NCBI RefSeq assembly: GCF_937616625.2 | Contig: NC_065573.1 | Coordinates: 4,169,001 to 4,233,000, forward strand | Length of the DNA: 64,000 nucleotides | Direction of reading: 5' to 3' | DNA from: Mercurialis annua | Taxonomy: Eukaryota > Streptophyta > Magnoliopsida > Malpighiales > Euphorbiaceae | Shown: positions 23,723-34,600 of the stretch, in pieces | Layout: each line of letters starts with the position of its first letter | Position numbering within the stretch: the first letter of the stretch is position 1 | Notes under the pieces: model-generated | The model's input: the letters and a program-made list of their open reading frames with translations, nothing else | What the model was told of the DNA's origin: nothing | The model's database searches: none | Position numbers and translations under genes: made by a program

Positions 23723-24407
23723 GGCATTTGAATTGAGTTTAAACTCAGATTATCAAATGCTCTCAGCCCTTAAGAACACCATCATCTTCAACCTTTGAGT
23801 TTTTCATGTAAAATCTTTGATTCATCATAACTTCTTCAATTCTCAACGGAATTGAGCGATTCTCGCGGCCACGGAACGAGGAAAGGATCCTCTACTAGAT
23901 TATGGATTCAATTTGAGGTAAGTCTGAATGTTTATAGTTAGGGTTTCAGAACTGCAAATTCGGTTTTGGTGATTAATTTAGGATTTTGGTGGTTTTAATG
24001 TTCAAAGGTGATGGTGAGCTTATATGGAACTCTTTGATGGTGATTTTGGATGCTTAAACCTTCCGCAAAGTCATCAACCAAGGTAAGATGGATTTCCGAA
24101 ATTTTTCTAAGTTAAGATAATGAAATTGGGTGAAGAATTTCTTGAATGAATTCGGTAATTTCATAAGGATTAGGGTGTTTGATAATTGATAAATTTGGCT
24201 TATAGAATTGTGTTGATTGTTGCTTGAATAATGAATGAAATTTTGATTGAGAGTATTGACTAAGGTTCAGCCATGGAGCTAAAATGGTAGTGTGAGATTC
24301 AAATGATGAATATGAGCATTGAATTTAATAGTTAGAGCTGAAAATAGGTTGTGATTGATTGATAAACCTTGGATGAGATGTTGATACAAAATGTGTAGTT
24401 TATGCCT

Positions 24408-24566
24408 AAGCATTTTGAATGGTGTTTAAACATGAAATGAATGTGTTTGTGGTGAGAGATGAGGGCTGTTATTAAGATATGCTAGCAAGCATTTTGAATG
24501 GTGTTTAAACATGAAATGAATGTGTTTATGGTGAGAGATGAGGGCTGTTATTAAGATATGCTAGCA
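24408..24566 (+). repeat. 79-bp direct duplication in LTR C
   Basis: AAGCATTTTGAATGGTG begins at 24408 and again at 24487; the two 79-bp copies end in ATTAAGATATGCTAGCA and differ at only one position that I can see (GTTTGTGG against GTTTATGG). A recent local duplication within the LTR. Confidence 0.9.
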
Positions 24567-25593
24567 ATAGGTTTCAAATATCGACGAGTCATAAGTTACG
24601 AGTCAAGTATGCGTGAAATAATTTGACGATGTTGCTGGAATTACCGCGCTGCGGAATAGCCCTATTGCCAGGGCAATATCTATAGTTATATAGCTCCGAA
24701 TTAAGTTCCGTTTGTTGGTACGGAAACTTAAAGATGTTGTCTATAAATGCCTAGGTATACGTTTCTGCTAGTTCGGCCTCTAAGTGGCTCAAATAAATCG
24801 GAACATTATGTCGCGCATAGCAGTTCTGAAATTTAGGACAGCCGTAAGTTATTAACTTCGGGGCCAAATTCTGACACCTTCGGGTGCTAATCTCAGTCCG
24901 AGACCTAAATGAAAGTTGTAGGCGACGTTCTGAACTTTAAGAATGTCAATTTTGTTTAGGGGTCGGACTGTTTTAAGTAAACGGTTTCAATAGCCGAAGT
25001 TGGCTAGAAACCTAGTTTTGGATTAATTAATTATAGTTAGATTGTGATTAATTCGAGACATTATCGAAATTGTGTAGACTTGACGGGGCGACGGCCAATG
25101 GAACCCGGAACTTACAGAACGCGACATCGCTTAGCTATTATCGAAGATTATGGATAGCAAGCGGTGAGTATATTTTACTCACTCTTATTATCGTATTAAA
25201 AACTATTTTATATTTACTGTATATATTACTATAATTAAATGCATCGCATAAATTATATAGTTTGATTTTATTGAGTTGCTCTTATTGGATTGAACTATAT
25301 TTGAATTGTTTGTTTATGGATTGTACTACATTGTATTGGATTGACTTGTTTGATATATGAATTGTTTTACTTTGCTTATGACTTGTCGATTATTTGCCAA
25401 TGTGAGTTTGTATATGATCCGAAGAAACGACCTACCTATTGGGCGTCAATAGGCCGTGTGATCACCGGTGTTTATGAAAGTCTAGATATTCGTACATAGA
25501 TACGTTTGATATGAGCTCATTAAATGTTGATCATATTTATAATTATGAAATGGAATATATTTGGGTATCGGAAAGGAGGATTATGATTGTGGC

Positions 25594-25775
25594 AGATACG
25601 AGGTAACTCGGTCAAACTATCTCGGGACCCGTATCTGGTGGGTAACTCGGTCGAACTATCTCGGGACCCACAACTTGGGATTAAGTAGTGGCATGATGTA
25701 ACTCGGTTGAACTATCTCGGGATTATGCCACGTGGTAGCGGGTAACTCGGTCGAACTATCTCGGGACCCGGCCAC
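25594..25775 (+). repeat. Four tandem hairpins with compensatory stems in LTR C
   Basis: Four copies of a nearly invariant core (AACTCGGT, a few variable bases, then ACTATCTCGGGA) sit between complementary arms that differ in each copy. Copy 1: AGATACG and GGT (25594-25604) with ACC and CGTATCT (25627-25636). Copy 2: GTGGGT (25638-25643) with ACCCAC (25666-25671). Copy 3: GTGGCAT (25688-25694) with ATGCCAC (25725-25731). Copy 4: GTGG and CGGGT (25732-25743) with ACCCG and CCAC (25766-25775). Stem sequence varies while pairing is kept, as for a selected RNA or DNA hairpin. Function unknown. It lies 0.7-0.9 kb from the LTR 3' end. Confidence 0.8.
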
Positions 25776-26496
25776 TCGGACGATATGATTCGAATATGAT
25801 ACGGATTAGGAGAGGTTAAGGAGTTTAAGATTAAGGTTTCGATCGGATCAAATACTTTTCTTAGGTGAATTGTTTTCAATCGCTGTGATTGTATATGTTG
25901 GAATTGTTTGAAAATGTGATTGTATATATATATTTTAAAAAATGTTTTAAATGCGATGCTTATTTTGATAATATGGTAAGTAAAGTATAACTCACTCAGC
26001 TTAATAGCTGACCCCCAAATAGTGTGTTTTTCAGGTACCTAGATTCTAGACGTGGCTAGAAGTTTGTCTTTAACCGGAAGTTCCTTTGGCTATGTACAGC
26101 CCCGACTTCCGTAGATGCTGCAGTAGTATGATGTCTGACCAGTGTCGTGGCCTATTACAGATGTGAAATTTTATATGGTTTATAGTTGATGTCTGTTGTG
26201 TATATGAGGTCTGGCTACAATAGTTATCACGGAGGTAAATTCCCGTGATGTAATTTTGACATAGTGGTTTATGCCGGGCTAATACGTTCATGATACGGAA
26301 ACGATAAGTCCGAGCACGTTGTATGGTTTTACCACTGTATTTAAATGTATCTTTGTTTAAATGCTGTGTTTATAAAGTCATTGTATGATTGTTTATTGCG
26401 AAAAAGTCTTAGTGAATTTCAGGCTTGCTACGGGTTTCGGAACTATAATTCCCATTCCCTAGCGCCGGTCGCGGCCCTCGATTTTGGATCGTGACA

Positions 26497-28385
26497 GTAG
26501 ACGTTTGGCTTAAATTGCTAAAAAGGTAAAACGCTTGGATTTGTTTCGTAACGTTTGTAAACGTTTGGCTTAAATCGCTAAAAAATGAAACATTTGGATT
26601 TATTTTCTAACGTTTCAAACATTTGGTTTTATTTCGTAACGTTTGTAAACGTTTGGCATGAATCGCTAAAAAGGTTAAACGGTTAGATTTGTTTCGTAAC
26701 GTTTGTAAACATTTGGCCTAAATCTCTATAAAGGCAAAAAGTTTGGTTTGTTTCGTAACGTTTATAAACGTTTGGCTTAAATCGCTAAAAAGACAAATTT
26801 TTGGATTTGTTTCGTAACGTTTGTAAACGTTTTGCTTAAATCGCTAAAAAGGTGAATCGTTTGTATTTGTTTCGTAACGTTTGTAAACATTTGGCTTAAA
26901 TTGCTAAAAAGATGAAACGCTTGGATTTGTTTCAAAACGTTTGTAAACGTTTGGCTTAAGTTGCAAAAAAGGTGAAACGCTTGGATTTGTTTCGTAACGT
27001 TTGCAAACGTTTGGCTTAAATTGCTAAAAAGATGAAACGCTTGGATTTTTTTCATAATGTTTGTTAACGTTTGGCTTGAATTGCTAAAACTGCGAAACGT
27101 TTGGATTTGTTTCTTAACGTTTCTAAACGTTTGGCTTAAATCGCTAAAAAGGTGAAACGTTTGGATTTCTTTCATAGCATTTATAAACGTTTGGCTTAAA
27201 TCGCTAAAAGGATGAAACATTTGGATTAGTTTCGTAGCGTTTGTAAACGTTTGGCATATATCGCTAAAAAGGTGAAACGTTTGATTTGTCTCGTAACGTT
27301 TGTAAACGTTTGGCTTAAATTGCTAAAGAGGTGAAACACTTTGATTTGTTTCCTGACCTTTGTAAACGTTTGGCTTAAATCGCTAAAAAGGTGAAATGTT
27401 TGGATTTGTTTCGTAATATTTGTAAACGTTTGGCTTAAATCTCTAAAAAGGTGAAACGTTTGGATTTGTTTCGTAACGTTTGTAAACGTTTCGCTTAAAT
27501 TGCTAAAGAGGTGAAACGCTTGGTTTTGTTTCATAACGTTTGTAAACGTTTGGCTTAAATCGCTAAAAATGGTAAACTTTTGTAAAGTTTTAAACGTTTG
27601 GTTTTGTTTCGTAACGTTTGTAAATATTTCGCTTAAATCGTTCAAAAGGTGAAACGTTTGGATTTGTTTCGTAACGTTTGTAAACGTTTGACTTTAATCG
27701 CTAAAAAGGTGAACGTTTGGATATGTTTTGTAACGTTTGCAAACGTTTGGCTTAAATCGCTAAAAAGGAAAAACGTTTGGATTTGTTTCGTAACGTTTGT
27801 AAACGTTTGGCTTAAATTTCTAAAAAGGTGAAACGCTTGGCTTTGTTTCGTAACGTTTGTAAACGTTTGGCATAAATCGCTAAAAATGGGAAACTTTGAA
27901 TTTGCTTCATAAAGTTTTAAACGTTTGTTTTTGTTTCGTAACGTTTGTAAACATTTGACTTAAATCGTTCAAAAGGTGAAACGTTTGGATTTGTTTTGTA
28001 ACGTTTGTAAATGTTTGGCTTTAATCACTATAAAGGTGAACGTTTGGATTTGTTTTGTAACGTTTGTAAACGTTTTGCTTAAATCGCTAAAAAGGCAAAA
28101 TGTTTGGATTTGTTTCGTAACGTTTGTAAACGTTTGGCTTAAATCGCTAAAAAGGTTAAACGTTTGAATTTGTTTCCTAACATTTGTCAAAGTTTGGCTT
28201 AAATCGCTAAGAAGGTGAAACGTTTGTACATGTTTCGTAATGTTTGTAAACGTTTGGCTTAAATCGCTAAAAATGGGAAACGTTTGGATTTCTTTCTTAA
28301 TGTTTTAAACTTTTGGTTTTGTTTCGTAACGTTTGTAAACGTCTGGCTTAAATCGGTAAAAAGGTGAAACGTTTGGATTTGTTTC
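26497..28385 (+). repeat. 60-bp satellite array, block 3
   Basis: About 31 monomers in forward orientation between solo LTRs C and D. It begins with the second GTAGA copy and ends with GTTTC, the target duplication of LTR D. The minus-strand frames at 26777-27645 are among the longest in the window and owe their length to the 60-bp period. Confidence 0.95.
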
Positions 28386-28977
28386 TGTCATGACCCATTT
28401 TCATGCATCGTGACCGGCTCTAGGGTATGGGTATGGTTGTACCAAAACCCGTAGCTAGCCTTGCGGATAACCAACAATTTCATAAACCTGCAAGAAACCA
28501 ATGCTCGGAGGCAACCGAGACTTCATCCTAGTTCTAGCAGTTCATAAAATACAACATTTATATAATAATTGTTCGATCAATTCCGAGTCATAGCATAAAT
28601 ATTTAATAACCCAAGTTATTATATTAAAGCCAAAACAATTAAATCAGTAGAATAATTCTGATAACAAGTATTAGATAGACAAATACGACTTCTAATTACT
28701 ACTGCAGTCTAAGAATAAAATCAGTTTAATAAACTTTATTAAATAAAGTAAAACCTCCGAGGAAATAAAGAATCGGAGAGCAGCTGACTTGTCATATTAT
28801 AACCCTGGAAAAATTGGGAAAACAACGGGGTCAGATATACTGAGATGAGTTCATACCACTATTTACATTTATCAAGTGGCAAATCTTTAAAACCGTTTAA
28901 AACATTTAATAACAACATTACGTATAATAGTTGGAACCCTAATCCACAATACTAATATAACCACAATCCATTAGGCC

Positions 28978-29048
28978 TGGTCCCGAGAGCTGAGCTACAC
29001 CGAGTTACTCTACTGGGTCCCGAGAGCTAGGCTACCACCGAGTTACCC
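28978..29048 (-). repeat. Two hairpin cores in LTR D
   Basis: Read on the minus strand, GGGT (complement of 29045-29048) pairs with ACCC (complement of 29015-29018) around an AACTCGGT...CTCTCGGGA core. The second core has GAGT on one side and ACCA on the other and does not pair. Compared with LTR B, this looks like the left half of the GAGT copy joined to the right half of a TGGT copy by a deletion. Confidence 0.65.
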
Positions 29049-30810
29049 CCACATATCACATACCTTATCTAGATCAATACCGGTGCGCACGCAGTCCTAA
29101 TGATGCCCATTAGGTAGCATGTTCCAACTAAAAGTCATAATGGAAAAACAGTTCGAAATATACATACAGTATATATTTATATATTAAAATAATAAATTAC
29201 TTAATAAAGCGGTAAATAGTAAGTACAAACTCACAGCTTGCTAATCCACGTGATAACCTGGCAAGCAACTAATCCTGGTTCGTATCCGGTGCACGAACAG
29301 TCGACAAGTCTAACAATGTGTAAATAATAAATTAAAAACGGACCCTAACTCTAAAGAGTACTAAACACCACATAGGACTAGCACAACACAACAGAGCCAA
29401 AGCACAAACTAAAACAGATTGATTACACAAACACCAACCATATGCCAAAACCGCAAAACAGGTTAAGCCCTATTGAGTTCCATTTGAAAACATAATCTGG
29501 AAACCTTTTCAAACTATTTGGTAAAACATTTCAAAAGCCAAAATTGTACTTAGCCGAGTCAACCAAGACTTCCAAGCTTAACTCACATGTCGGGCGACCC
29601 AAGTCTAACGCGATCCAACATAACCAAGTTGTAAATAATTTTTTAACAAATCCAGAATCAATTAATAATCCAAAACCCGAGTTTGAAAAGCAAGGAACTC
29701 AATATCGCTTAACTAACCAATTAATCAACACGTAAAAAAGTGTTTGATAAAATCCATAATGAACCAACACGCTTTAATAGACAACACAAGTCAACACATG
29801 CCTTAGCAAACAAATTAACAATAAGCGTATTCCTCATGCCCAATCAATGTCAATAACCAAACTAACCAACACAATCCAAGTATAACATTATCCTAAAAAC
29901 ATTATACAAAACATCCCTAAACATTTAAATTAAGTCAAAACAGTTTACAGGCATTCATCAACATACCAACTCATTTAACAATCACCAAACTTGGATTCGA
30001 AATAACAATAGATAGCCCAACAATTATGAATCGCAAAGACATGCAAATTAGCCCTATAATCATGCTTGGACAAATCTAGGCAGCCAAACAATTTATAATA
30101 TCCAAATGAATCCATAATTCTAAACCACACATGAACTAACAATTGGGTAACTCAATTCTGATTCAAATTAACCAACCAAGAACATACGAGTCAATTACTA
30201 CAATGAATGATAAAATGATGCATCAATTGGCGTTATACATAATTCGCCTAATATGAATCAACAATAATAAAATCCAATTATTTATAACATGATAATTTAG
30301 TTATGGGCAGCCCTAATCAATTCAAAACAGTTTATACATAAAGCAATATGAAATTGTGAATCTAAGGTAACCGATTCTTGATTTGATTCAATAAACATGG
30401 AATGGATGATAACAATAATATCAACATAATAAATCAACCCTAGAACATGTAAGAACAGCCACTATTCATCCAAACCATAGTCACAACAAACAACATCACA
30501 AAACATGAACAACAACAATCAAATTGAGTATAAGGATTAGATACCTTGTCAATCCAAAGAGTAAGAAAATCTCAGAAACAAGGTAGATCCAACGCTACAA
30601 GAACGAAATCGAAAGACAAGATGAACCACTAATCGAATCAAAAGATGATTTGAAGTTTTGGAATGAAAAGAGATGGATTAATCACTTACCAATTGATTGA
30701 GGCACCAAAGATCGAGTGAGAAACGTTTAGAAAGAGTTTAGAGTTTCTAAAATCGAAAGGGGGCTGATTAGGTCACAGAAACGGAGTTTAAATATGCAAA
30801 AACGAAGGTG

Positions 30811-30940
30811 ACCGGACCTACGACCGGTTCTACACAGCAGGTCCGGTTATAGGGCCGGTTGACCCACTGTTCTAACCAAAAACGAAGTGGACCGGACCTA
30901 CGGCTTGATCTACCCAGCAGGTCCGGTTCACAGGTCCGGT
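30811..30940. repeat. GC-rich inverted-repeat cassette in LTR D
   Basis: Two units about 80 bp apart each hold ACCGGACCT (30811-30819; 30891-30899) followed by its complement AGGTCCGGT (30839-30847; 30919-30927), with another AGGTCCGGT at 30932-30940. The sequence is unrelated to the cassettes of the other LTRs. It lies upstream of the TATA-like site in the direction of element transcription. Confidence 0.8.
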
Positions 30941-31550
30941 TGACCCGAAAACGGGTCGAAACGACGATCCGAACGGTCGAACGAAAGATAATCCTCTTAT
31001 ATACAACATATCCAAAGGGCAGCCCGATCCGACGGTTCAATTGGGAGATATGTACGTTCTACTACAGTATGGCTGATTTGAAAAACATGCAAACATTGTT
31101 CCGATAACAACCCGGAAATAAATCAATTTAACATCAAATACTTAGAGGCTCAAGGGGTACACATAAGCTAATCCGAACATATATCAATCCGAAAATAAGT
31201 TGGAATCACAACGAGAACATGTTGAAGCGAAAACACAACCAAAGTCCATCACAAACCAAATTTAAACAAACAACCAAACCATCAAAACAAGTTTGAAAAC
31301 ACGGGATATTACAGTTTCGTAAGATTTGTAAACGTTTGGCTTAAATATCTAAAAAGGTGAAACAGTTGGATTTGTTTCGTAACGTTTGTAAATGTTACGC
31401 TTAAATTGCTAAAAAGGTGAAACGCTTGGATTTGTTTTGTAACGTTTGTAAACGTTTGGCTTAAATTGCTAAGAAGGTGAAACGCTTGGTTTTGTTTCGT
31501 AACGTTTGTCTTGAATCGCTAAAAATAGGAAACGTTTAGATTTGTTTCTT

Positions 31551-31692
31551 GGGTTAATTCCTAAAAAAATCACGAACTTTACACGAAGTTTCATTTTAAT
31601 CATGACCTTTAAAAGTTGCCATTTAAAGGCACGAACTTTCATTTTGTTTCAAATCTTCGTGTAAAGTTCGTGATTTTTTTAAAAATTAACCC
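31551..31692. mobile_element. Mutator-like MITE, 142 bp, with 9-bp target duplication
   Basis: Begins GGGTTAATTCCTAAAAAAAT and ends with the inverted form TTTTTTTAAAAATTAACCC; inverted termini of about 38 bp include ATCACGAACTTTACACGAAG and its complement. TTGTTTCTT is duplicated on both sides (31542-31550 and 31693-31701). The left arm keeps the CATGACCTTTAAAAGTTG and TTAAAGGCACGAACTTTCAT blocks of the 370-bp element at 6024, so it is an internally deleted member of the same family. Confidence 0.88.
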
Positions 31693-34600
31693 TTGTTTCT
31701 TAATGTTTTAAACTTTTGGTTTTGTTTCGTAACGTTTGTAAACGTCTGGCTTAAATCGCTAAGGTGAAACATTTGGATTTGTTTCGTAAGGTTTGTAAAT
31801 GTTTGGCTTAAATTGCTAAAAAGGTGAAACATTTTGATTTGTTTCGTAACGTTTGTAAACGTTTGGCATAAATCGCTAAAAAGATGAAACGTTTGGATAT
31901 GTTTCGTAATGTTTGTAAACGTTTGGCATAAATCGCTAAAAGGGTTAAACGTTTGGATTTGTTTCGTAACGTTTGTAAACGTTTGGCCTAAATCTCTATA
32001 AAGGCGAAACGTTTGGTTTGTTTCGTAATGTTTGTAAAGGTTTGGCTTAAATCGCTAAAACGGTGAAATGTTTGGATTTGTTTCGTAACGTTTGTAAACG
32101 TTTGGCTTAAATCACTAAAAAGGTGAAACGGTTGGATTTGTTTCGTAACGTTTGTAAATGTTACGCTTAAATTGCTAAAAAGGTGAAACGCTTGAATTTG
32201 TTTTGTAACGTTTGTAAACGTTTGAATTAAATTGCTAAAAAGGTGAAACGCTTGGTTTTGTTTCGTAGCGTTTGTAAACGTTTGTCTTGAATCGCTAAAA
32301 ATGGGAAACATTTGGATTTGTTTCTTAATGTTTTAAACGTTTGGTTTTTTTTCGTAACGTTTCTAAACGTCTGGCTTAAATCGCTGAAAAGGTGAAACGT
32401 TTGGATTTGTTTCGTAATGTTTGTAAACGTTTGGCTTAAATCGATAAAAAGGTGAAACGTTTGATTTGTTTCGTAACATTTGTAAACGTTTGGAGGTTAA
32501 ACGCTTGGATTTGTATCGTAACGTTTGTAAACGGCTGAAATTTCTAAAAAGGTGAAATGCTTGGATTGTTTCATAACGTTTGTAAACGTTTGGCTTAAAC
32601 TGCTAAAAAAACACTTGGATTTGTTTCCTAACGTGTGTAAATGTTTGACTTAAATTGCTTAAAAGGCGAAACGTTTTGTTTTGTTTCGTAATGTTTTTAA
32701 ACGTTTGGCTTAAATCTCTAAAAATGGGAAATGTTTGGATTTCTTTCGAAATATTTGTAAACTTTTGGCTTAAATCACTAAAAAGGTGAAACATTTGGAT
32801 TTGTTTCGTAACGTTTGTAAACATTTGGCTTATATCGCTAGAAAGGGGAAACTTTTGATTTGTTTCGTAACGTTTGTAAACGTTTAGCTTAAATTTCTCA
32901 AAAGGTGAAACACTTGGATATGTTTCGTAACGTTTGTAAACGTTTGGCTTAAATTTCTTAAAAAGTGAAACATTTGGATTTGTTTCCTAATCTTTGTAAA
33001 CATTTGGCTTAAATCGCTAAAAAGGTGATATGTTTGGATTTGTTTCATAACGTTTGTAAACGTTTGACTTAAATCGCTAAAAATGTGAAAAGTCTGGATT
33101 TGTTTCTTACCGTTTGTAAATGTTTCGCATAAATTGCGTAAAAGGTGAAAACCTTGGATTTGTTTTGTAACATTTGTAAATGTTTGGCTTAAATTGCTAA
33201 AAATGTAAATTGCTTAGTTTTGTTTTGTAACATTTGTAAACGTTTGGCTTAACTTGCTAAAAATGGTAAACGTTTGGATTTTTTTCATAATGTTTTAAAC
33301 TTTTGGCTTTGTTTGGTAACGTTTGTAAACATTTGGCTTAAATCGCTAAAAGAGTGAAACATGTGGATTTGTTTCGTAACGTTTGTAAATGTTTGGCTTA
33401 GATCGCTAAAAAGGTGAAACGTTTGGATTTATTTTGTAACGTTTTAACGTTTCGCTTAAATTGCTAAAATGGAAAAACGTTTGGATTTGTTTCGTAACGT
33501 TTGTAAACGTTTGGCTTAAATCGCTAAAAAGGTGAAACATTTGATTTTATTTCGTAACGTTTGTAAACGTTTGGCTTAAATCGCTAAAAAGTTGAAACGC
33601 TTGGATTTGTTTCATAACGTTTCTAAATGTTTGACTTAAATTGCTAAAAGGTGAAACATTTGGATTTGTTTCGTAACGTTTGTAAACGTTTGGTTTTGTT
33701 TTGTAACGTTTGGCTTAAATCGCTAAAAATGTGAAACGTTTGGATTCGTTTGGTAACGTTTTTAAACATTTGGCTTAAATCGCTAAAAAGGTGAAATGTT
33801 TAGATTTGTTTCGTAACGTTTGTAAATGGTTGGCTTCAATCGCTAAAAAGGTGAAACGTATGGATTTGTTTCTTACCGTTTCTAAAAGTTTTGCTTAAAT
33901 TCCATAAAAGGTGGAACGCTTGGATTTGTTTTGTAACATTTGTAAACGTTTGGCTTAAATTGCTAAAAAGGTAAATTGCTTGGTTTTGTTTCGTAACATT
34001 TGTAAACGTTTGACTTAACTTTCTAAAAATGGGAAACGTTTGGATTTGTTTCATAATGTTTTAAACGTTTGGCTTTGTTTGGTAACGTTTGTAAACGTTT
34101 GGCTTAAATCAGTAAAAAGGTGAAACGTTTGGATTTGTTTCGTAACGTTCGTAAACATTTGGCTTAAATCGCTAAAAGGTGAAACGTTTGAATTTGTTTC
34201 GTAACGTTCGTAAACATTTGGCTTAAATTTCTAAAAAGATGAAACGTTTGGATTTGTTTCGTACCGTTTGTAAACGTTTGGCTTAAATTGCTAAAAAGGT
34301 GGACCGTTTGGACTTATTTCGTAGCATTTGCAAACATTTGTCTTATATCACTAAAGAGGTGAATCGTTTGGATTTGTTTTGTACCGTTTGTAAACGTTTG
34401 TCTTATATTGCTAAAAAGGTAAAACGTTTCGATTTGTTTCGTAACGTTTGTAGACGTTTGGCTTAAATTGCTAAAAACATGAAACGCTTGGATTTTTTTC
34501 GTAACGTTTGTAAACGTTTGGCTTAAATTGGTAAAAAGGAGAAACGCTTGGATTTGCTTCGATACGTTTGTAAACGTTTGATTTATATTGCTAAAAAGGT

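Larger units (their letters stand above)
23105..26496 (+). mobile_element. Solo LTR C (3.39 kb) with 5-bp target duplication
   Basis: Starts TGTAATACCCCGTATGTC and ends GGATCGTGACA. The flanks are GTAGA at 23100-23104 and again at 26497-26501, and the satellite continues across them in the same phase and orientation. There is no primer-binding site, polypurine tract or second LTR, so the interior was lost by recombination between the two LTRs. GATCCGAAGAAACGACCTAC near 25416 resembles a stretch in LTR A (10867). The 3' end shares the CCCTAGCGCCGGTCGCG module with the other LTRs. Confidence 0.92.
28386..31313 (-). mobile_element. Solo LTR D (2.93 kb, minus strand) with 5-bp target duplication
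   Basis: On the minus strand it starts TGTAATATCCCGTGTTTTC (31313) and ends GGGTCATGACA (28386). GTTTC flanks both sides (28381-28385 and 31314-31318), and the array resumes in the same phase. There is no PBS, polypurine tract or interior. The start sequence groups it with LTR B. It holds two hairpin cores and a GC-rich cassette. A TATA-like GCATATTTAAACTCC (minus strand, near 30790) follows the cassette. Small frames at 29544-29735 and 30768-31107 lie within the LTR and show no domain. Confidence 0.92.

Noticed and set aside
26777..27645. Long minus-strand open frames with a 20-residue repeat, resembling a repeat protein
   Set aside because: They follow the 60-bp satellite exactly, appear on both strands, are broken at random and begin at chance methionines. 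No non-satellite flanking exon, promoter or splice context was seen.
30768..31107. Arginine-rich frames of 82-90 codons
   Set aside because: They are produced by the ACCGGACCT/AGGTCCGGT cassette in solo LTR D, are open on both strands, and match nothing I recognise.
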